DNA of 64,000 nucleotides from Marmoricola sp. (GTDB lineage: Bacteria > Actinomycetota > Actinomycetes > Propionibacteriales > Nocardioidaceae): contig JAOPXK010000056.1 of assembly GCA_025965195.1 (NCBI GenBank), forward strand, positions 1-64,000, in the 5' to 3' direction. Positions 15,097 through 24,287 of this stretch are shown one piece after another. Within the stretch, counting starts at the first letter, position 1; the number at the start of each line of letters is the position of its first letter. The position numbers and the translations under genes are program-made. Below the pieces are notes generated by a model. It was not told where the DNA came from, did not search any database, and saw nothing but the letters and a program-made list of their open reading frames with translations.

Positions 15097-18006
15097 GTGG
15101 TGGTGACGGTCTCTGCTGCGCAACGGCGGTTCCTCGACGAGTGCCTGGCCTCGGTGCGGGCGCAAGCCTTCCATGGCCTCGAGGTGCGGGTGCTGCCGTG
15201 GGGGGAGGGCGAGGAGTTCGCGACGCTCGCGGCCGCGCGCAACGCCGCGATCGATCGCGCCCCGGGCATGGTCCGGCTGGTCGAGGCCAGTGACACGCTG
15301 CCCCAGGAGTCGACCGGCACCCTGGCAAACCTGCTCAGCACCGCCGAAGCCGGCGCAGCCGCGGGCGCGTCCGAGCCGGTCGGAGCGCACTGGCGCGGGC
15401 TGGCACATGCCCCGGGCGCCGGAGCGCTCGCCCTGGGCGGCTGGATCATCGACGCCGGGCGCTGGCGAGCGGCCGGGCTGGCGTTCGCCGACAGGCACGG
15501 CGGCTTCGCCGATGCGACCCTGGCCGAGGCCGAGCGGTCGCTCGGGCTGGCGAGCACCGAGCGGGTCACGCACTTCAACCACGGCCGCCAGGCCGGACTG
15601 CCCTTCGGGCACCTTCGCCGGTGGGCGCAGGAAGCCGATGCCTGGCTGACCGCGATCCAGGACGCCCTCGCAGTCGTGGAGACGTCCGGGCCGTGGGCCG
15701 CGGCCGTGCTCGACACCCGGTTGCCGGCGTTTCTCCAGGACGTCGAGTCGCTCAGCGAGGCGCAGTGGGAGCGGCTGAGCCAGCTGGTCGGCAAGCTCGT
15801 TGGACTGGCGGACGATCGGGTGCGGGTCGAGTCACGGATGCTTGCCTGGCTCACTGCGCAGGGTGACCGGGACCGGGTCACCGACCTCGTCATCTCCCGC
15901 TGGCGCGAGGACGACGACCTCCCGACCACGGTGTTCGAGGAGTCGGTGTTCGCCGACCTGCCTGGCCTGTCCGACCTGCCCGGTGACGTCCGCCGGCTCG
16001 CCGAGCGGGAGACCCCGACCTGGGCATCGCTGCGTCGGGTCGGCTGGGAGGGCGACCTGCTTCGGCTGGAGCTGGTCGCGTTCATCCGCGGCGTCGAGAC
16101 GACCGAGCCCCCCGTCGTACGCTGCTGGCTGGTCGGTCCCGACGGGCAGAGCCGCGACTTCGAGGTGGCGACCACCCCCACGCCTGAGGCGACGAAGGTG
16201 GCGGCCGAGTCCTGGCACGGCCACGACTTCGGCTGGCACGTTGCCCGGCTCGACCCGAGCCGGCTCGCGACCGGCACCTGGCGCGTGCACGTCGAGCTCA
16301 CCAGCCAGGGCGTACGCCGGGCCGGGCTGGTCGAGCATCGCGATGAACGAGGATCGGCCGGCCGGCTGGGTTCGCTCGGCCGCGCTGACCTCGATGTCCG
16401 CCCGGCCTGGGTGGACGGCGCGCTCTCGATCCAGGCGGGAGTCAGGGAGCCGCGGCCACCGGCTCCGGGCGTGCGGCTCACGAGCATCGAGTCGGCCGTC
16501 GACGACAGCGCGCTGACGGTCACTGGCCTGACCGAGTCACGGGGACGGCTGGTGCTGCACGACGGGCCCGTCGAGCTGACCTCGGCTGCGGTGGACCCCA
16601 CCAGCTCGGGCTTCACGGTGCAGCTGCCGCTGCTGACCAGGCGTTGGGGCAGTGTGGACGAACGCATCCGCAGCGGCACCTATCGCCTGCAGTTTTGGCC
16701 CGAGGGTCGCACCGGCACCCTCGATGTGGGCCTGAGCAACGAGCTCCTGGCCCGGACACCGACCGACCAGATCGGGTCGACCTACCGGGTCCGCGTCCGG
16801 GTCAGCCCAGCCGGCGACGCCCTGATCGAGCTGGCTGCACCCCGCGGTGACGACGAGATCGGGCCGCACGCCCAGCGGAGGCTGCAGCAGCTCTACGCAG
16901 GGGAGCACCCGATCGACGAAGGCCTGGTCTACTTCCAGGCCTATACCGGGGAGAACCTCACCGACAGCCCGCTGGCGATCTACCTTGCCCTGCGCGACAA
17001 GCTCGACCACGGGGGACAGCCGATCGAGGTGCGCTGGTGCGTCGCCGACCTCTCGGTGCTGGTGCCGACCGGCGCGGTGCCGGTCGTCTATCGGAGCCGG
17101 GAATGGTACGAAACACTTGCCACCGCACACTGGATCGTGACGAACATCGAGATGGAGCAGTGGTTCCGCCGCAAGCCCGGGCAGCAGCTGCTGCAGACGT
17201 TCCACGGCAACCCGGGGAAGTCGATGGGGCTGGTGCTGTGGGAGTCGATGGGCTTCACCCCGCGCCGGATCGAGGCGTCCCTCGACCATGGTCCGCGCAA
17301 CTGGACGATGCTGCTCAGCCCGAGCCCGGAGATGGCGGTGCACTACCGCGAGCAGTTCGGCTACGACGGACCGGTCCTCGACCGCGGCTATCCCCGTGAC
17401 GACGTGCTCGTGCGCCCGAGATCGGCAGAGGTCCGGGCCGCCACCCGCAACCGACTCGGCATCGCGGACGGCCAGCGTGCAGTGCTCTACGCGCCGACCT
17501 GGCGCGATGTCCAGGCCACCAACTATCGCGCCGCCGCCTTGCCTGACGGCCTCGATGTCGAGCGCGCTGCGCGCCAGCTCGGAGACGGCTACGTGATCCT
17601 GCTGCGGGGTCACCGGTTCCATCGGGACGTGCAGGCGGCGGGCGCTCGGGTAGTCGACGTGACGGCCTACCCGAGCATCAATGCCCTGATGCTCGCCTCG
17701 GACGTCGCAGTGCTCGACTACTCCTCGCTCCGCTTCGACTTTGCCCTTACTGGCAAGCCGATGGTGTTCCTCGTGCCCGACCTCGACGAATACACCGGCG
17801 GCCGCGGTTTTCTTTACGAGTACACCGGCTCCGCGCCCGGGCCGCTCGTGAAGACGACGGACGCCGTGGTCGCCCGGCTGGGTGATCTCGATGCCCTCGC
17901 GGAGGAGTACGCCGACGCTCGTGCTGCGTTCAACGAGCGGTTCAACGCCTTCCAGGACGGCCACTCGGCCGAACGCGCGGTCGAGGCGTTCTTCAGCCTT
18001 CCGTAG
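15097..18006 (+). CDS. CDP-glycerol/ribitol polyolphosphotransferase with degenerate glycosyltransferase-like N-terminus
   Basis: A 969-aa protein of the TagF/TarL-type family (CDP-glycerol glycerophosphotransferase), which polymerises polyol phosphates onto wall carriers on the cytoplasmic face. The C-terminal third has HGNPGKSMG with His703, YAPTWR, LLRGHRF with His839 and the VLDYSSLRFDFALTGKP block. The N-terminus resembles a GT2 fold (VVVTVS, ASVRAQ) but the DxD site is missing, reading EASD, so it is probably catalytically dead. The open frame extends upstream to 14998; a CTG at 15022, preceded by GAAGGG and overlapping the lipoprotein stop as CTGA, could be the true start. It overlaps the convergent sulfotransferase gene by 14 nt. 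Confidence 0.82.
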   Translation: MVVTVSAAQRRFLDECLASVRAQAFHGLEVRVLPWGEGEEFATLAAARNAAIDRAPGMVRLVEASDTLPQESTGTLANLLSTAEAGAAAGASEPVGAHWRGLAHAPGAGALALGGWIIDAGRWRAAGLAFADRHGGFADATLAEAERSLGLASTERVTHFNHGRQAGLPFGHLRRWAQEADAWLTAIQDALAVVETSGPWAAAVLDTRLPAFLQDVESLSEAQWERLSQLVGKLVGLADDRVRVESRMLAWLTAQGDRDRVTDLVISRWREDDDLPTTVFEESVFADLPGLSDLPGDVRRLAERETPTWASLRRVGWEGDLLRLELVAFIRGVETTEPPVVRCWLVGPDGQSRDFEVATTPTPEATKVAAESWHGHDFGWHVARLDPSRLATGTWRVHVELTSQGVRRAGLVEHRDERGSAGRLGSLGRADLDVRPAWVDGALSIQAGVREPRPPAPGVRLTSIESAVDDSALTVTGLTESRGRLVLHDGPVELTSAAVDPTSSGFTVQLPLLTRRWGSVDERIRSGTYRLQFWPEGRTGTLDVGLSNELLARTPTDQIGSTYRVRVRVSPAGDALIELAAPRGDDEIGPHAQRRLQQLYAGEHPIDEGLVYFQAYTGENLTDSPLAIYLALRDKLDHGGQPIEVRWCVADLSVLVPTGAVPVVYRSREWYETLATAHWIVTNIEMEQWFRRKPGQQLLQTFHGNPGKSMGLVLWESMGFTPRRIEASLDHGPRNWTMLLSPSPEMAVHYREQFGYDGPVLDRGYPRDDVLVRPRSAEVRAATRNRLGIADGQRAVLYAPTWRDVQATNYRAAALPDGLDVERAARQLGDGYVILLRGHRFHRDVQAAGARVVDVTAYPSINALMLASDVAVLDYSSLRFDFALTGKPMVFLVPDLDEYTGGRGFLYEYTGSAPGPLVKTTDAVVARLGDLDALAEEYADARAAFNERFNAFQDGHSAERAVEAFFSLP

Positions 18007-19213
18007 GCCGTCTCGGCCTGTCCGGTGGCCGGAGCCGCGACGTGACGCGCCGGCGAAGCAGCCCCGCCAGCTCTCGGCTGGTGAGCTCCGACAGGTCACG
18101 CGTGGCGGGACGCTTCTGGGCGGCCCGCCTCTGCGCCATCCGCTTCCGCACCGTCCGTTTCTGCAGGTCGAAGCCGCCGGCGATCGCACCTTCGACGACG
18201 TTGGCGAGCAGCTCGATGCTCACCGTGTCGACGGTGCCGCACTCCTCGACCGGAGCGACGATGTCGCGGATCCGCAGTGATTCCGGGTCACCGACGACGT
18301 GGACCCCGGCGGACTTGATCGCCTCTGCCTGCTGGTCGGCCAGCTCGGCGACCCGGCCGAACGCCGAAGCGGGCAAGCCCGGGATGGGGCTGGGGTCATC
18401 GGTGCGAGGGGAGTTCTTCAGCTTCTTCGCGATGCCGGCCTGGACGACGCGCCAGTAGGCCTCCGGGGACCACTCCTGCTCGGCGAAGACCTTGTTGACG
18501 CGGCGTACGGCCTCGGCCTCGGCGAAGCCCAGCGAACGGTTGGACTTCTGGTCCGGTGGGACCAGCAGGCCCTCGGTGAGGCCGAGCAGCCGCTCGAAGG
18601 CGCGGGGGATCACCTCACGGTCGGTGTCGCTGGACACGATCACGGTGATCTTGCTGCGGTCGACGTGCCTGGCCCAGCGGTCGATGACGTCGCCGACCGT
18701 CTGCGGATCCCAGGTCCGGTGCCACTCCCAGCTCCTGGCGGTCTCGCTGACCATCTGGTCGAGGAACTCCGGGTAGGACAGTGTCAGCCGGGCCTTGACC
18801 CGCTCCTGCCACTGGGACGGGAGCAGCCTGTCGATCCGGCGGGCGACGTAGACCAGGTGGACGGCCTCACCGCCGAGGCTGCTCACGATCCGGTCGACCG
18901 CGGCGTCGTCGGCCCGGGCGAAGTCCTCATCGCTCACACAGACACGGGGCAGCGAGGTCTCCGCGACGTCCCTGGCGAGCTGGTCCCAGAGCTCGATCCG
19001 CGGTGCCGGCCTGCCGACCGCGGCATTGATACCCATCACTGCCCAACCGCCCTCAGCGGGGCGGAACTTCGGACCCGGATAGAGGACGCCCTGCTCGGCG
19101 AGGTCCGCCCGGGCCTGGTGCATCGCCTGCTGGATCCCGGTCGAGCCGGTCTTCTGCGGCCCGATGTGCAACAGCACGCCGCCCTCGGGGATCAGCAGTT
19201 CGTCGGTCGCCAC
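17993..19213 (-). CDS. Sulfotransferase family protein
   Basis: A 406-aa protein with the PAPS 5'-phosphosulfate loop HIGPQKTGSTGIQ at residues 16-28 and a downstream RRIDRLLPSQWQE segment that fits the 3'-phosphate site. The C-terminus is strongly basic (RKRMAQRRAAQKR). The start is GTG directly after the stop of the upstream 1196-aa polymer transferase, so the two are coupled. The context suggests it sulfates a surface polymer or glycan; the acceptor is unknown. No signal peptide is present, so it acts in the cytoplasm. Confidence 0.75.
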   Translation of the reverse strand: MATDELLIPEGGVLLHIGPQKTGSTGIQQAMHQARADLAEQGVLYPGPKFRPAEGGWAVMGINAAVGRPAPRIELWDQLARDVAETSLPRVCVSDEDFARADDAAVDRIVSSLGGEAVHLVYVARRIDRLLPSQWQERVKARLTLSYPEFLDQMVSETARSWEWHRTWDPQTVGDVIDRWARHVDRSKITVIVSSDTDREVIPRAFERLLGLTEGLLVPPDQKSNRSLGFAEAEAVRRVNKVFAEQEWSPEAYWRVVQAGIAKKLKNSPRTDDPSPIPGLPASAFGRVAELADQQAEAIKSAGVHVVGDPESLRIRDIVAPVEECGTVDTVSIELLANVVEGAIAGGFDLQKRTVRKRMAQRRAAQKRPATRDLSELTSRELAGLLRRRVTSRLRPPDRPRRPTEG

Positions 19214-22200
19214 TCAGGCCCCTGCCTTCGTCGGAGCGGAGAAGAACGCGTCGATGACGCGCTCGGTCGCGTGGCCGTCCTGAAGCGCGTTGAAGCGCTT
19301 GTTGAAGGCGTCGATGTCGGCGGCGTACTTCCGCGTCAGGCCGGGGAGGTCGGCGAGTGCTGCCGCGACCTGGTCCGTGGTCTCGGCCCAGGGCCCGGGT
19401 GCGGTGCCTTCGAAGGCGAACAGCGGCGCCCGCAGGGCGAAGTAGCCAACCAGGTCAGGCACGAAGAACACCATCGGCTTACCGGTGATCGCCCAGTCGA
19501 AGCGCAGCGAGGAGTAGTCCAGGACGGCTACGTCGGCGGCGACCGTGAGCTCGTTGATGTCGGGGTAGTCGGTCACGTCGATGACCCGGGAGACCCCGTG
19601 CACCCGGTCGAGCTCGCGCTGGTTGTTGTTGTGCCCGCGGACCAGCACGACGTACTGCTCACCGAGCGTGCGGACCAGCCTGGCCAGGTCGAGGTCGTCG
19701 AACCGGGTGGCGGCGTACTTCCTGGTCGTGAGCTTGTCGCGGTACGTCGGCGCATAGAGCACCACCGTCTTGTCCTCGCCGACTCCGAGCCGGCGGAGTA
19801 CGTCGGATCGCACGGCTGCCTTGTCCGCGTTGACCAGGAAGTCGCTCCGGGGATAGCCGGCGACCAGGACCTCGCCGCGGTAGGAGTACTGCTCGCGGTA
19901 GTAGTCCGCGCACTCCTCGCTCGGCACCAGGATGATGTCCCACTCGCCATTGACCCGGTCGACGGCGCGGCCGACCTCTTCCTCGCTGAGGCCCTTGCTG
20001 CGCCAGAACCCGATGCCCATGGACTTGAACGGGTAGCCGTGGAACGTCTGCAGGTAGCGCTGGTGTGGCTTGAGCCGGAACCACTCGCCGAAGTCGATGT
20101 TGTTGCAGATGTAGCGCGACGAGGCGATCGCGGCGTACCACCTGGCACTGCCGAAGATCAGCGGGACGGCACCCTCGGGAACCTCGGTCGCGCGGTCGGC
20201 AACCCCCCAGTAGCGAGTCAGGTCGGGCCTCGTGCGGGCGAGCTCCCGGTCGATCGCGAGCTGGCTGTCGGTCGCGAACTCGCCGCGGTAGCACTGGAAG
20301 AAGATGCTGTCGGTCGGAGTGACCTCGGTCGTCCGGTACGCCTCCTGGAGCCGACGCTCGTTGACCTGCCCGACCTCGTCCTGCCGCAGCGGCGGGCTGA
20401 TGGTCAGCCGGACCGGGCCCTCGCGCAGCTGCCCGAGCTTGAGGTCGACGACCGGGCCGTAGAGACGTTCGGGGAGGCGCGCGGCGTACTGCCGGGAGGC
20501 GGTGGCGAACAACGGTCCGGTCGAGAGCGGAATGCTCAGCTCATAGATCGCACTCGGCACCGGACGAGGTGCGCTACCGAATCGCGTTGTCAGCAAGGAG
20601 AAAGTCAGTCTCGTCAGGTCGCCGTCACTGTCGACATCGAGCAGCTCGAGGGTGTCTCGGGCGTTGCCGAGTTGAGCCTGCGACAGCTGGGAGCCGGTCA
20701 GGCCGTCAGTGTGCAGCGCGATCCCAAGGGTGTCCTCGAGTGGGTTCAACGAGTCGATCTCGAACCGCGGCAGGCCGACCACCAGCTCAGGAGTGCAGGT
20801 CGCCGACCGGACCCAAGCGGCCGAGTGGTCGCTGCGCGTGCCGACCGGATCCGCCACGTAGGCAGGCCAGAGCAGCACCGCGTTCTTCGCGGTCAGCTCG
20901 AAGGCGCGGCTCTCCTGCGGTGCCGCGGTCAGGGCCGGCACCGGCACCGAGAACTGGACGGTCGAACCCGAGCGGCCGGTGATCTGCGCCCGGACCGGAT
21001 CGCTGCCCGGTGCCTTGAGGGTGAGCTGTGGCGGTTTGGCCCCCTCCGGGATCTGGAGTACGCCGGTGGCGGTGCGGCCTTCGATGGCGAGCGACTCGAC
21101 CAGCAGCGGCACCGCGGTCACGGCCACGCCGAACCCGTGGGAGTTGTCCCAGCTGGTGCTCGCGACCATCGGCCAGCCGGCGAGGTCGAGCTGCTGCCCG
21201 GACGGTCGGACCGCGGATGACTCGAGGACCCGGTGCAGCAGGTTCCCGGTCGACGTGATGCCGTCGTAGCTGACCTCGACCTTGACCTGCCAGGTGCTGT
21301 CCCGTCCGGCCGAAGCCGCAGCGAGCTCGGCGAGGGGGATCGACGCGATGAACCCGCCGCCGTCGGAGGCGGCATAGAGCTGTCGTGACCAGATGTTCGA
21401 CTCGTGCAGGAAGACCGGCTCGGCGGAGACGTCCAGTCGGCCCTCGCCGTGCTGTTCCTCGAGCCAGATCCTGAAGTCCGCATGGCGATCGGCGATGCCC
21501 AGGGCCCGGCGTACCGCCCAGCCGGTCAGCCGCAGGTCCGATGAAGTCCACTCGACGTGCTCGATGACGCCCTCGAAGTGGCTCTCGAGCGGCGAGAACT
21601 GCAGCACGGTGTCGGGCAGGCCGGCGATGAAGGTCGCATCCGGTGGGAGGTCGGCGATGATCTCGCCGTTGGCCGCGTGGGTCGGCGGGATCTGCTCGAC
21701 GCTCTCGAAGTAGACGTCGGCCGCGGGCAGGTCGTCCCAGCGTCCCTGCGCGACGAGGTGTCCGCGGACCTTCTGGTAGACGCGCACCAGGGCGAGCGCC
21801 CGGTCGGTGGCCCGAGCGTTGAAGGTCTGGTAGACCGCCGAGAGCACGTTGCGATAGAGGTCCTCGCCGCCCTGGGCGTGCGCGATGAACGGCGGGAAGT
21901 CGACCTCGAGGGTCCGGCCGATCCAGATGTCGTAGACGAAGTCCGAGGCCTCGGCCTTCAACAGCTGGTGCGCCTCCTCCTTGACCGCGATCCGGTCCAT
22001 CAGGTTCTCGAGGTTGGCCTTCTGCTGGCCGGTCGAGGTGAGGTTCTCCCGGATCCGCCAGTTGTAGGTGATCTCGGAGAGGATGTCGAACTTCGCCGCC
22101 CGGACGTATGCCGTCAGCATCGGCACGTGGTCCTCGTAGGCGATGTGCCCGCGGAAGTCGCCCACCTTCTCGCGCCAGAACGACGTCTTGAACATCCGGT

Positions 22201-22804
22201 TGCAGGCGATGATGTCCTGCATCGCGTTGGGGAACTCCTCGAGCGTGGTGCCGATCCGGTCCGACGCGTGCACGGTCCTGGTCCACACGTGCCGGATGTA
22301 CTCGTGGTGCCGGAACCGGCGGACGCCGCCGACCGAGAAGTCCGAGCCGCTCTTCCGCAGCGACCTCACCATGTACTCGTAGGCATGCGGCGGGACCGTG
22401 TCATCGGAGTCGAGGAAGGTCAGGAACTCACCGCGGGCGTGGCTCACGCCCAGGTTCCGGGCGATCCCCTGGCCGGCGTTGACCTGGGTGAACACCTTCA
22501 CCCGCGGGTCCTTGCGTTCGTACTCCCGCAGGATCGCCAGGCAGCCGTCCGTCGAGCCGTCGTCGACCGCGATCACCTCGAGATTGCCCAGCGTCTGCCC
22601 CAGCGCGCTGTCGAGGGCCTGCCGGAGGTACTCCTCGACGTTGTAGACCGGGACGACCACGCTCAGCTCGGGGGTCAGCCCGCGGCGCTCGTAGGACACC
22701 AGCGCCTTGCCGCCCACGCGTCGAGCCGCCTGCTTCACCCGTGGCGAGGATGCCTTGCGGGCAAGCCCGAGCGCTCGCTGACGTGCGGAGGGGGACTGCG
22801 GCAT
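19214..22804 (-). CDS. Bifunctional GT2 glycosyltransferase / CDP-polyol phosphotransferase
   Basis: A 1196-aa two-enzyme protein. Residues about 46-280 form a GT-A glycosyltransferase: SVVVPVYNVEEYL, DDGSTDG at 81-87 and the metal site DSDD at 132-135. After a long beta-rich middle region, the C-terminal third is a TagF/TarL-like polyolphosphotransferase with HGYPFKSMG (His922), YAPTYRD, LVRGHN (His1058) and VLDYSSLRFDWAITGKP. The fusion suggests alternating glycosyl and polyol-phosphate transfer to one wall polymer. It starts at ATG 22804 and is followed with no gap by a sulfotransferase gene. Confidence 0.88.
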   Translation of the reverse strand: MPQSPSARQRALGLARKASSPRVKQAARRVGGKALVSYERRGLTPELSVVVPVYNVEEYLRQALDSALGQTLGNLEVIAVDDGSTDGCLAILREYERKDPRVKVFTQVNAGQGIARNLGVSHARGEFLTFLDSDDTVPPHAYEYMVRSLRKSGSDFSVGGVRRFRHHEYIRHVWTRTVHASDRIGTTLEEFPNAMQDIIACNRMFKTSFWREKVGDFRGHIAYEDHVPMLTAYVRAAKFDILSEITYNWRIRENLTSTGQQKANLENLMDRIAVKEEAHQLLKAEASDFVYDIWIGRTLEVDFPPFIAHAQGGEDLYRNVLSAVYQTFNARATDRALALVRVYQKVRGHLVAQGRWDDLPAADVYFESVEQIPPTHAANGEIIADLPPDATFIAGLPDTVLQFSPLESHFEGVIEHVEWTSSDLRLTGWAVRRALGIADRHADFRIWLEEQHGEGRLDVSAEPVFLHESNIWSRQLYAASDGGGFIASIPLAELAAASAGRDSTWQVKVEVSYDGITSTGNLLHRVLESSAVRPSGQQLDLAGWPMVASTSWDNSHGFGVAVTAVPLLVESLAIEGRTATGVLQIPEGAKPPQLTLKAPGSDPVRAQITGRSGSTVQFSVPVPALTAAPQESRAFELTAKNAVLLWPAYVADPVGTRSDHSAAWVRSATCTPELVVGLPRFEIDSLNPLEDTLGIALHTDGLTGSQLSQAQLGNARDTLELLDVDSDGDLTRLTFSLLTTRFGSAPRPVPSAIYELSIPLSTGPLFATASRQYAARLPERLYGPVVDLKLGQLREGPVRLTISPPLRQDEVGQVNERRLQEAYRTTEVTPTDSIFFQCYRGEFATDSQLAIDRELARTRPDLTRYWGVADRATEVPEGAVPLIFGSARWYAAIASSRYICNNIDFGEWFRLKPHQRYLQTFHGYPFKSMGIGFWRSKGLSEEEVGRAVDRVNGEWDIILVPSEECADYYREQYSYRGEVLVAGYPRSDFLVNADKAAVRSDVLRRLGVGEDKTVVLYAPTYRDKLTTRKYAATRFDDLDLARLVRTLGEQYVVLVRGHNNNQRELDRVHGVSRVIDVTDYPDINELTVAADVAVLDYSSLRFDWAITGKPMVFFVPDLVGYFALRAPLFAFEGTAPGPWAETTDQVAAALADLPGLTRKYAADIDAFNKRFNALQDGHATERVIDAFFSAPTKAGA

Positions 22805-22845
22805 GCGGTGATCGGCCTCTTCTGACGGGGGCTGAGGACCGGGTC

Positions 22846-22851
22846 AGTCTA
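22846..22851 (-). promoter_or_regulatory. -10 TAGACT before the 1196-aa transferase gene
   Basis: On the - strand TAGACT lies about 40 nt before ATG 22804, in the 64-nt gap after the CDP-ribitol synthase gene. It may give the 1196-aa transferase and sulfotransferase pair its own transcript. Confidence 0.35.
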
Positions 22852-22852
22852 G

Positions 22853-22870
22853 AGGGGCACGCACACCCCT
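22853..22870 (-). terminator. Weak hairpin at the end of the CDP-ribitol synthase gene
   Basis: A stem of AGGGG with CCCCT closes an 8-nt loop and overlaps the stop codon of the upstream gene. There is no T-run, so it is at most a weak attenuator. Confidence 0.25.
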
Positions 22871-24287
22871 AGAGCGACGGATCGTCGGTGGAACTCGCGT
22901 CCGGTGCCATCGGGTCGTTGCGGCGTACGTCGATGATCGCGCCGGTCTCGCCGCTGATCAGGATGTCGATCGACCGCCGAGCCACCTCGGTCGATTCCAG
23001 CAGCGAGCCCGGCGGCTCCTGGCCGAAGGCCTTGGTGCGCATCGGGGTGCCGGTGCGTTCGGGGTTGATGCAGTTGACCCGGACGCCGTCGCCGGACCAC
23101 TCGTCGGCCAGCGCCTGGGTCAGGTTGACGACGGCAGCCTTCGCCGAGGAGTAGAGGCTGTAGCCGCTGCGCCCCCGGGTGTACGAGCTCGACGTGAAGT
23201 TGAGCAGGCTGCCCCTCGTCGCGCGCAGGTGCTCGAAGAACTCCTGCGCCATCAGGATCGGGGCGAGGTAGTTGATCTCGGTCGCGTTGAAGACCGTCTC
23301 CTCCGACGTCTCGACCAGCAGGCCGCGCGGCAGGACCCCGGCCGTGTTGACCACGAAGTCGATGTGGTCGGTCTTCGCCAGGACGGTGTCGATCGCGGCG
23401 CGGACATCGGTGCGCCTCTCGACATGGGTGCCGGTCGACGACCTGCTGAAGGTGAAGACCTGGGCGCCGTACTGCTCGGCGAGCCCGGCGATGTCGGCGC
23501 CGATGCCGTAGCTGCCGCCGAAGATCACCAGGGTCTTGCCGAACAGCGCCTCGCGGTACTGCTCATCCGTACGCCGGTCCGGGAGGTTGTCGGTCGTCAG
23601 CTGGAAGAGCTTGTCGGCGAGGTAGACGTCGATCGGGTCGGTGACCTTCATGTTGCGCTCCTCGCCGGCGACGACCCAGATCGGCACGTCGGGCAGGTAG
23701 CGCAGGACCACGGTGCAGTCATCGGTCGCCTGGAAGTTCGGGTCGTCGGCTGCGACGTCGTAGGCCTTGCGGATCACGCCGGCCCGGAACGCCTGCGGGG
23801 TCTGGCCACGACGCAGGTTGGCCCGCAGCGGGATGTCCCGGATCACGTTGTGCTCGTCGACCTCGATGATCGTGTCCGCGGACGGGATGGCGACGTCGAC
23901 GGCGTCGTAGCTGTCGAGCGCGGTGAAGCACTCGCTGATGATCCGGGAGCTGACCAGCGGGCGCACGGCGTCATGGAAGAGCACCTTGCTGTCCGGGTCG
24001 GTGATCGTGTCGAGCGCCAGCAGCGTGGTGCCGTTGCGCGTCGCGGCCCCCTCGAGCACCTGGGTGACCTTCGAGTAGGAACCGCCACGCAGGATCGCGT
24101 GTACGGCGTCGAGGTGACCCGGCGCCATCATCACGACGATCTCCTCGACCGACGGATGGGAGTCGAGCTTGGCGATGGTGTGCTCGAGGATCGTGTGACC
24201 GGCGATCTTGATCAGCTGCTTGGGAATGTCCAGGCCGACTCGCGTGCCCACCCCGCCGGCGAGGACCACCGCGACGTTGCGACTCAT
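22869..24287 (-). CDS. Bifunctional cytidylyltransferase / SDR reductase, probable CDP-ribitol synthase
   Basis: A 472-aa fusion. Residues about 1-225 are an IspD/TarI-like cytidylyltransferase (VVLAGGVGTRVG, FHDAVRPLV, LRRGQTPQAF). Residues about 240-472 are a short-chain dehydrogenase (FGGSYGIGAD cofactor loop, NTAG, Tyr-x-x-x-Lys as YSSAK). This architecture is that of Haemophilus Bcs1/Acs1, which reduces ribulose 5-phosphate and activates the product as CDP-ribitol. It therefore predicts a ribitol-phosphate polymer. The start is ATG 24287, overlapping the upstream stop as TGATG. IspD of isoprenoid synthesis is unlikely because of the fused reductase and the context. Confidence 0.85.
   Translation of the reverse strand: MSRNVAVVLAGGVGTRVGLDIPKQLIKIAGHTILEHTIAKLDSHPSVEEIVVMMAPGHLDAVHAILRGGSYSKVTQVLEGAATRNGTTLLALDTITDPDSKVLFHDAVRPLVSSRIISECFTALDSYDAVDVAIPSADTIIEVDEHNVIRDIPLRANLRRGQTPQAFRAGVIRKAYDVAADDPNFQATDDCTVVLRYLPDVPIWVVAGEERNMKVTDPIDVYLADKLFQLTTDNLPDRRTDEQYREALFGKTLVIFGGSYGIGADIAGLAEQYGAQVFTFSRSSTGTHVERRTDVRAAIDTVLAKTDHIDFVVNTAGVLPRGLLVETSEETVFNATEINYLAPILMAQEFFEHLRATRGSLLNFTSSSYTRGRSGYSLYSSAKAAVVNLTQALADEWSGDGVRVNCINPERTGTPMRTKAFGQEPPGSLLESTEVARRSIDILISGETGAIIDVRRNDPMAPDASSTDDPSL

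Noticed and set aside
18299-21220. 973-codon open frame on the + strand
   Set aside because: It is antisense to the 1196-aa transferase and sulfotransferase genes, which have clear domains; its translation is low-complexity Val/Gly/Arg/Asp without motifs, as expected of shadows in GC-rich DNA.
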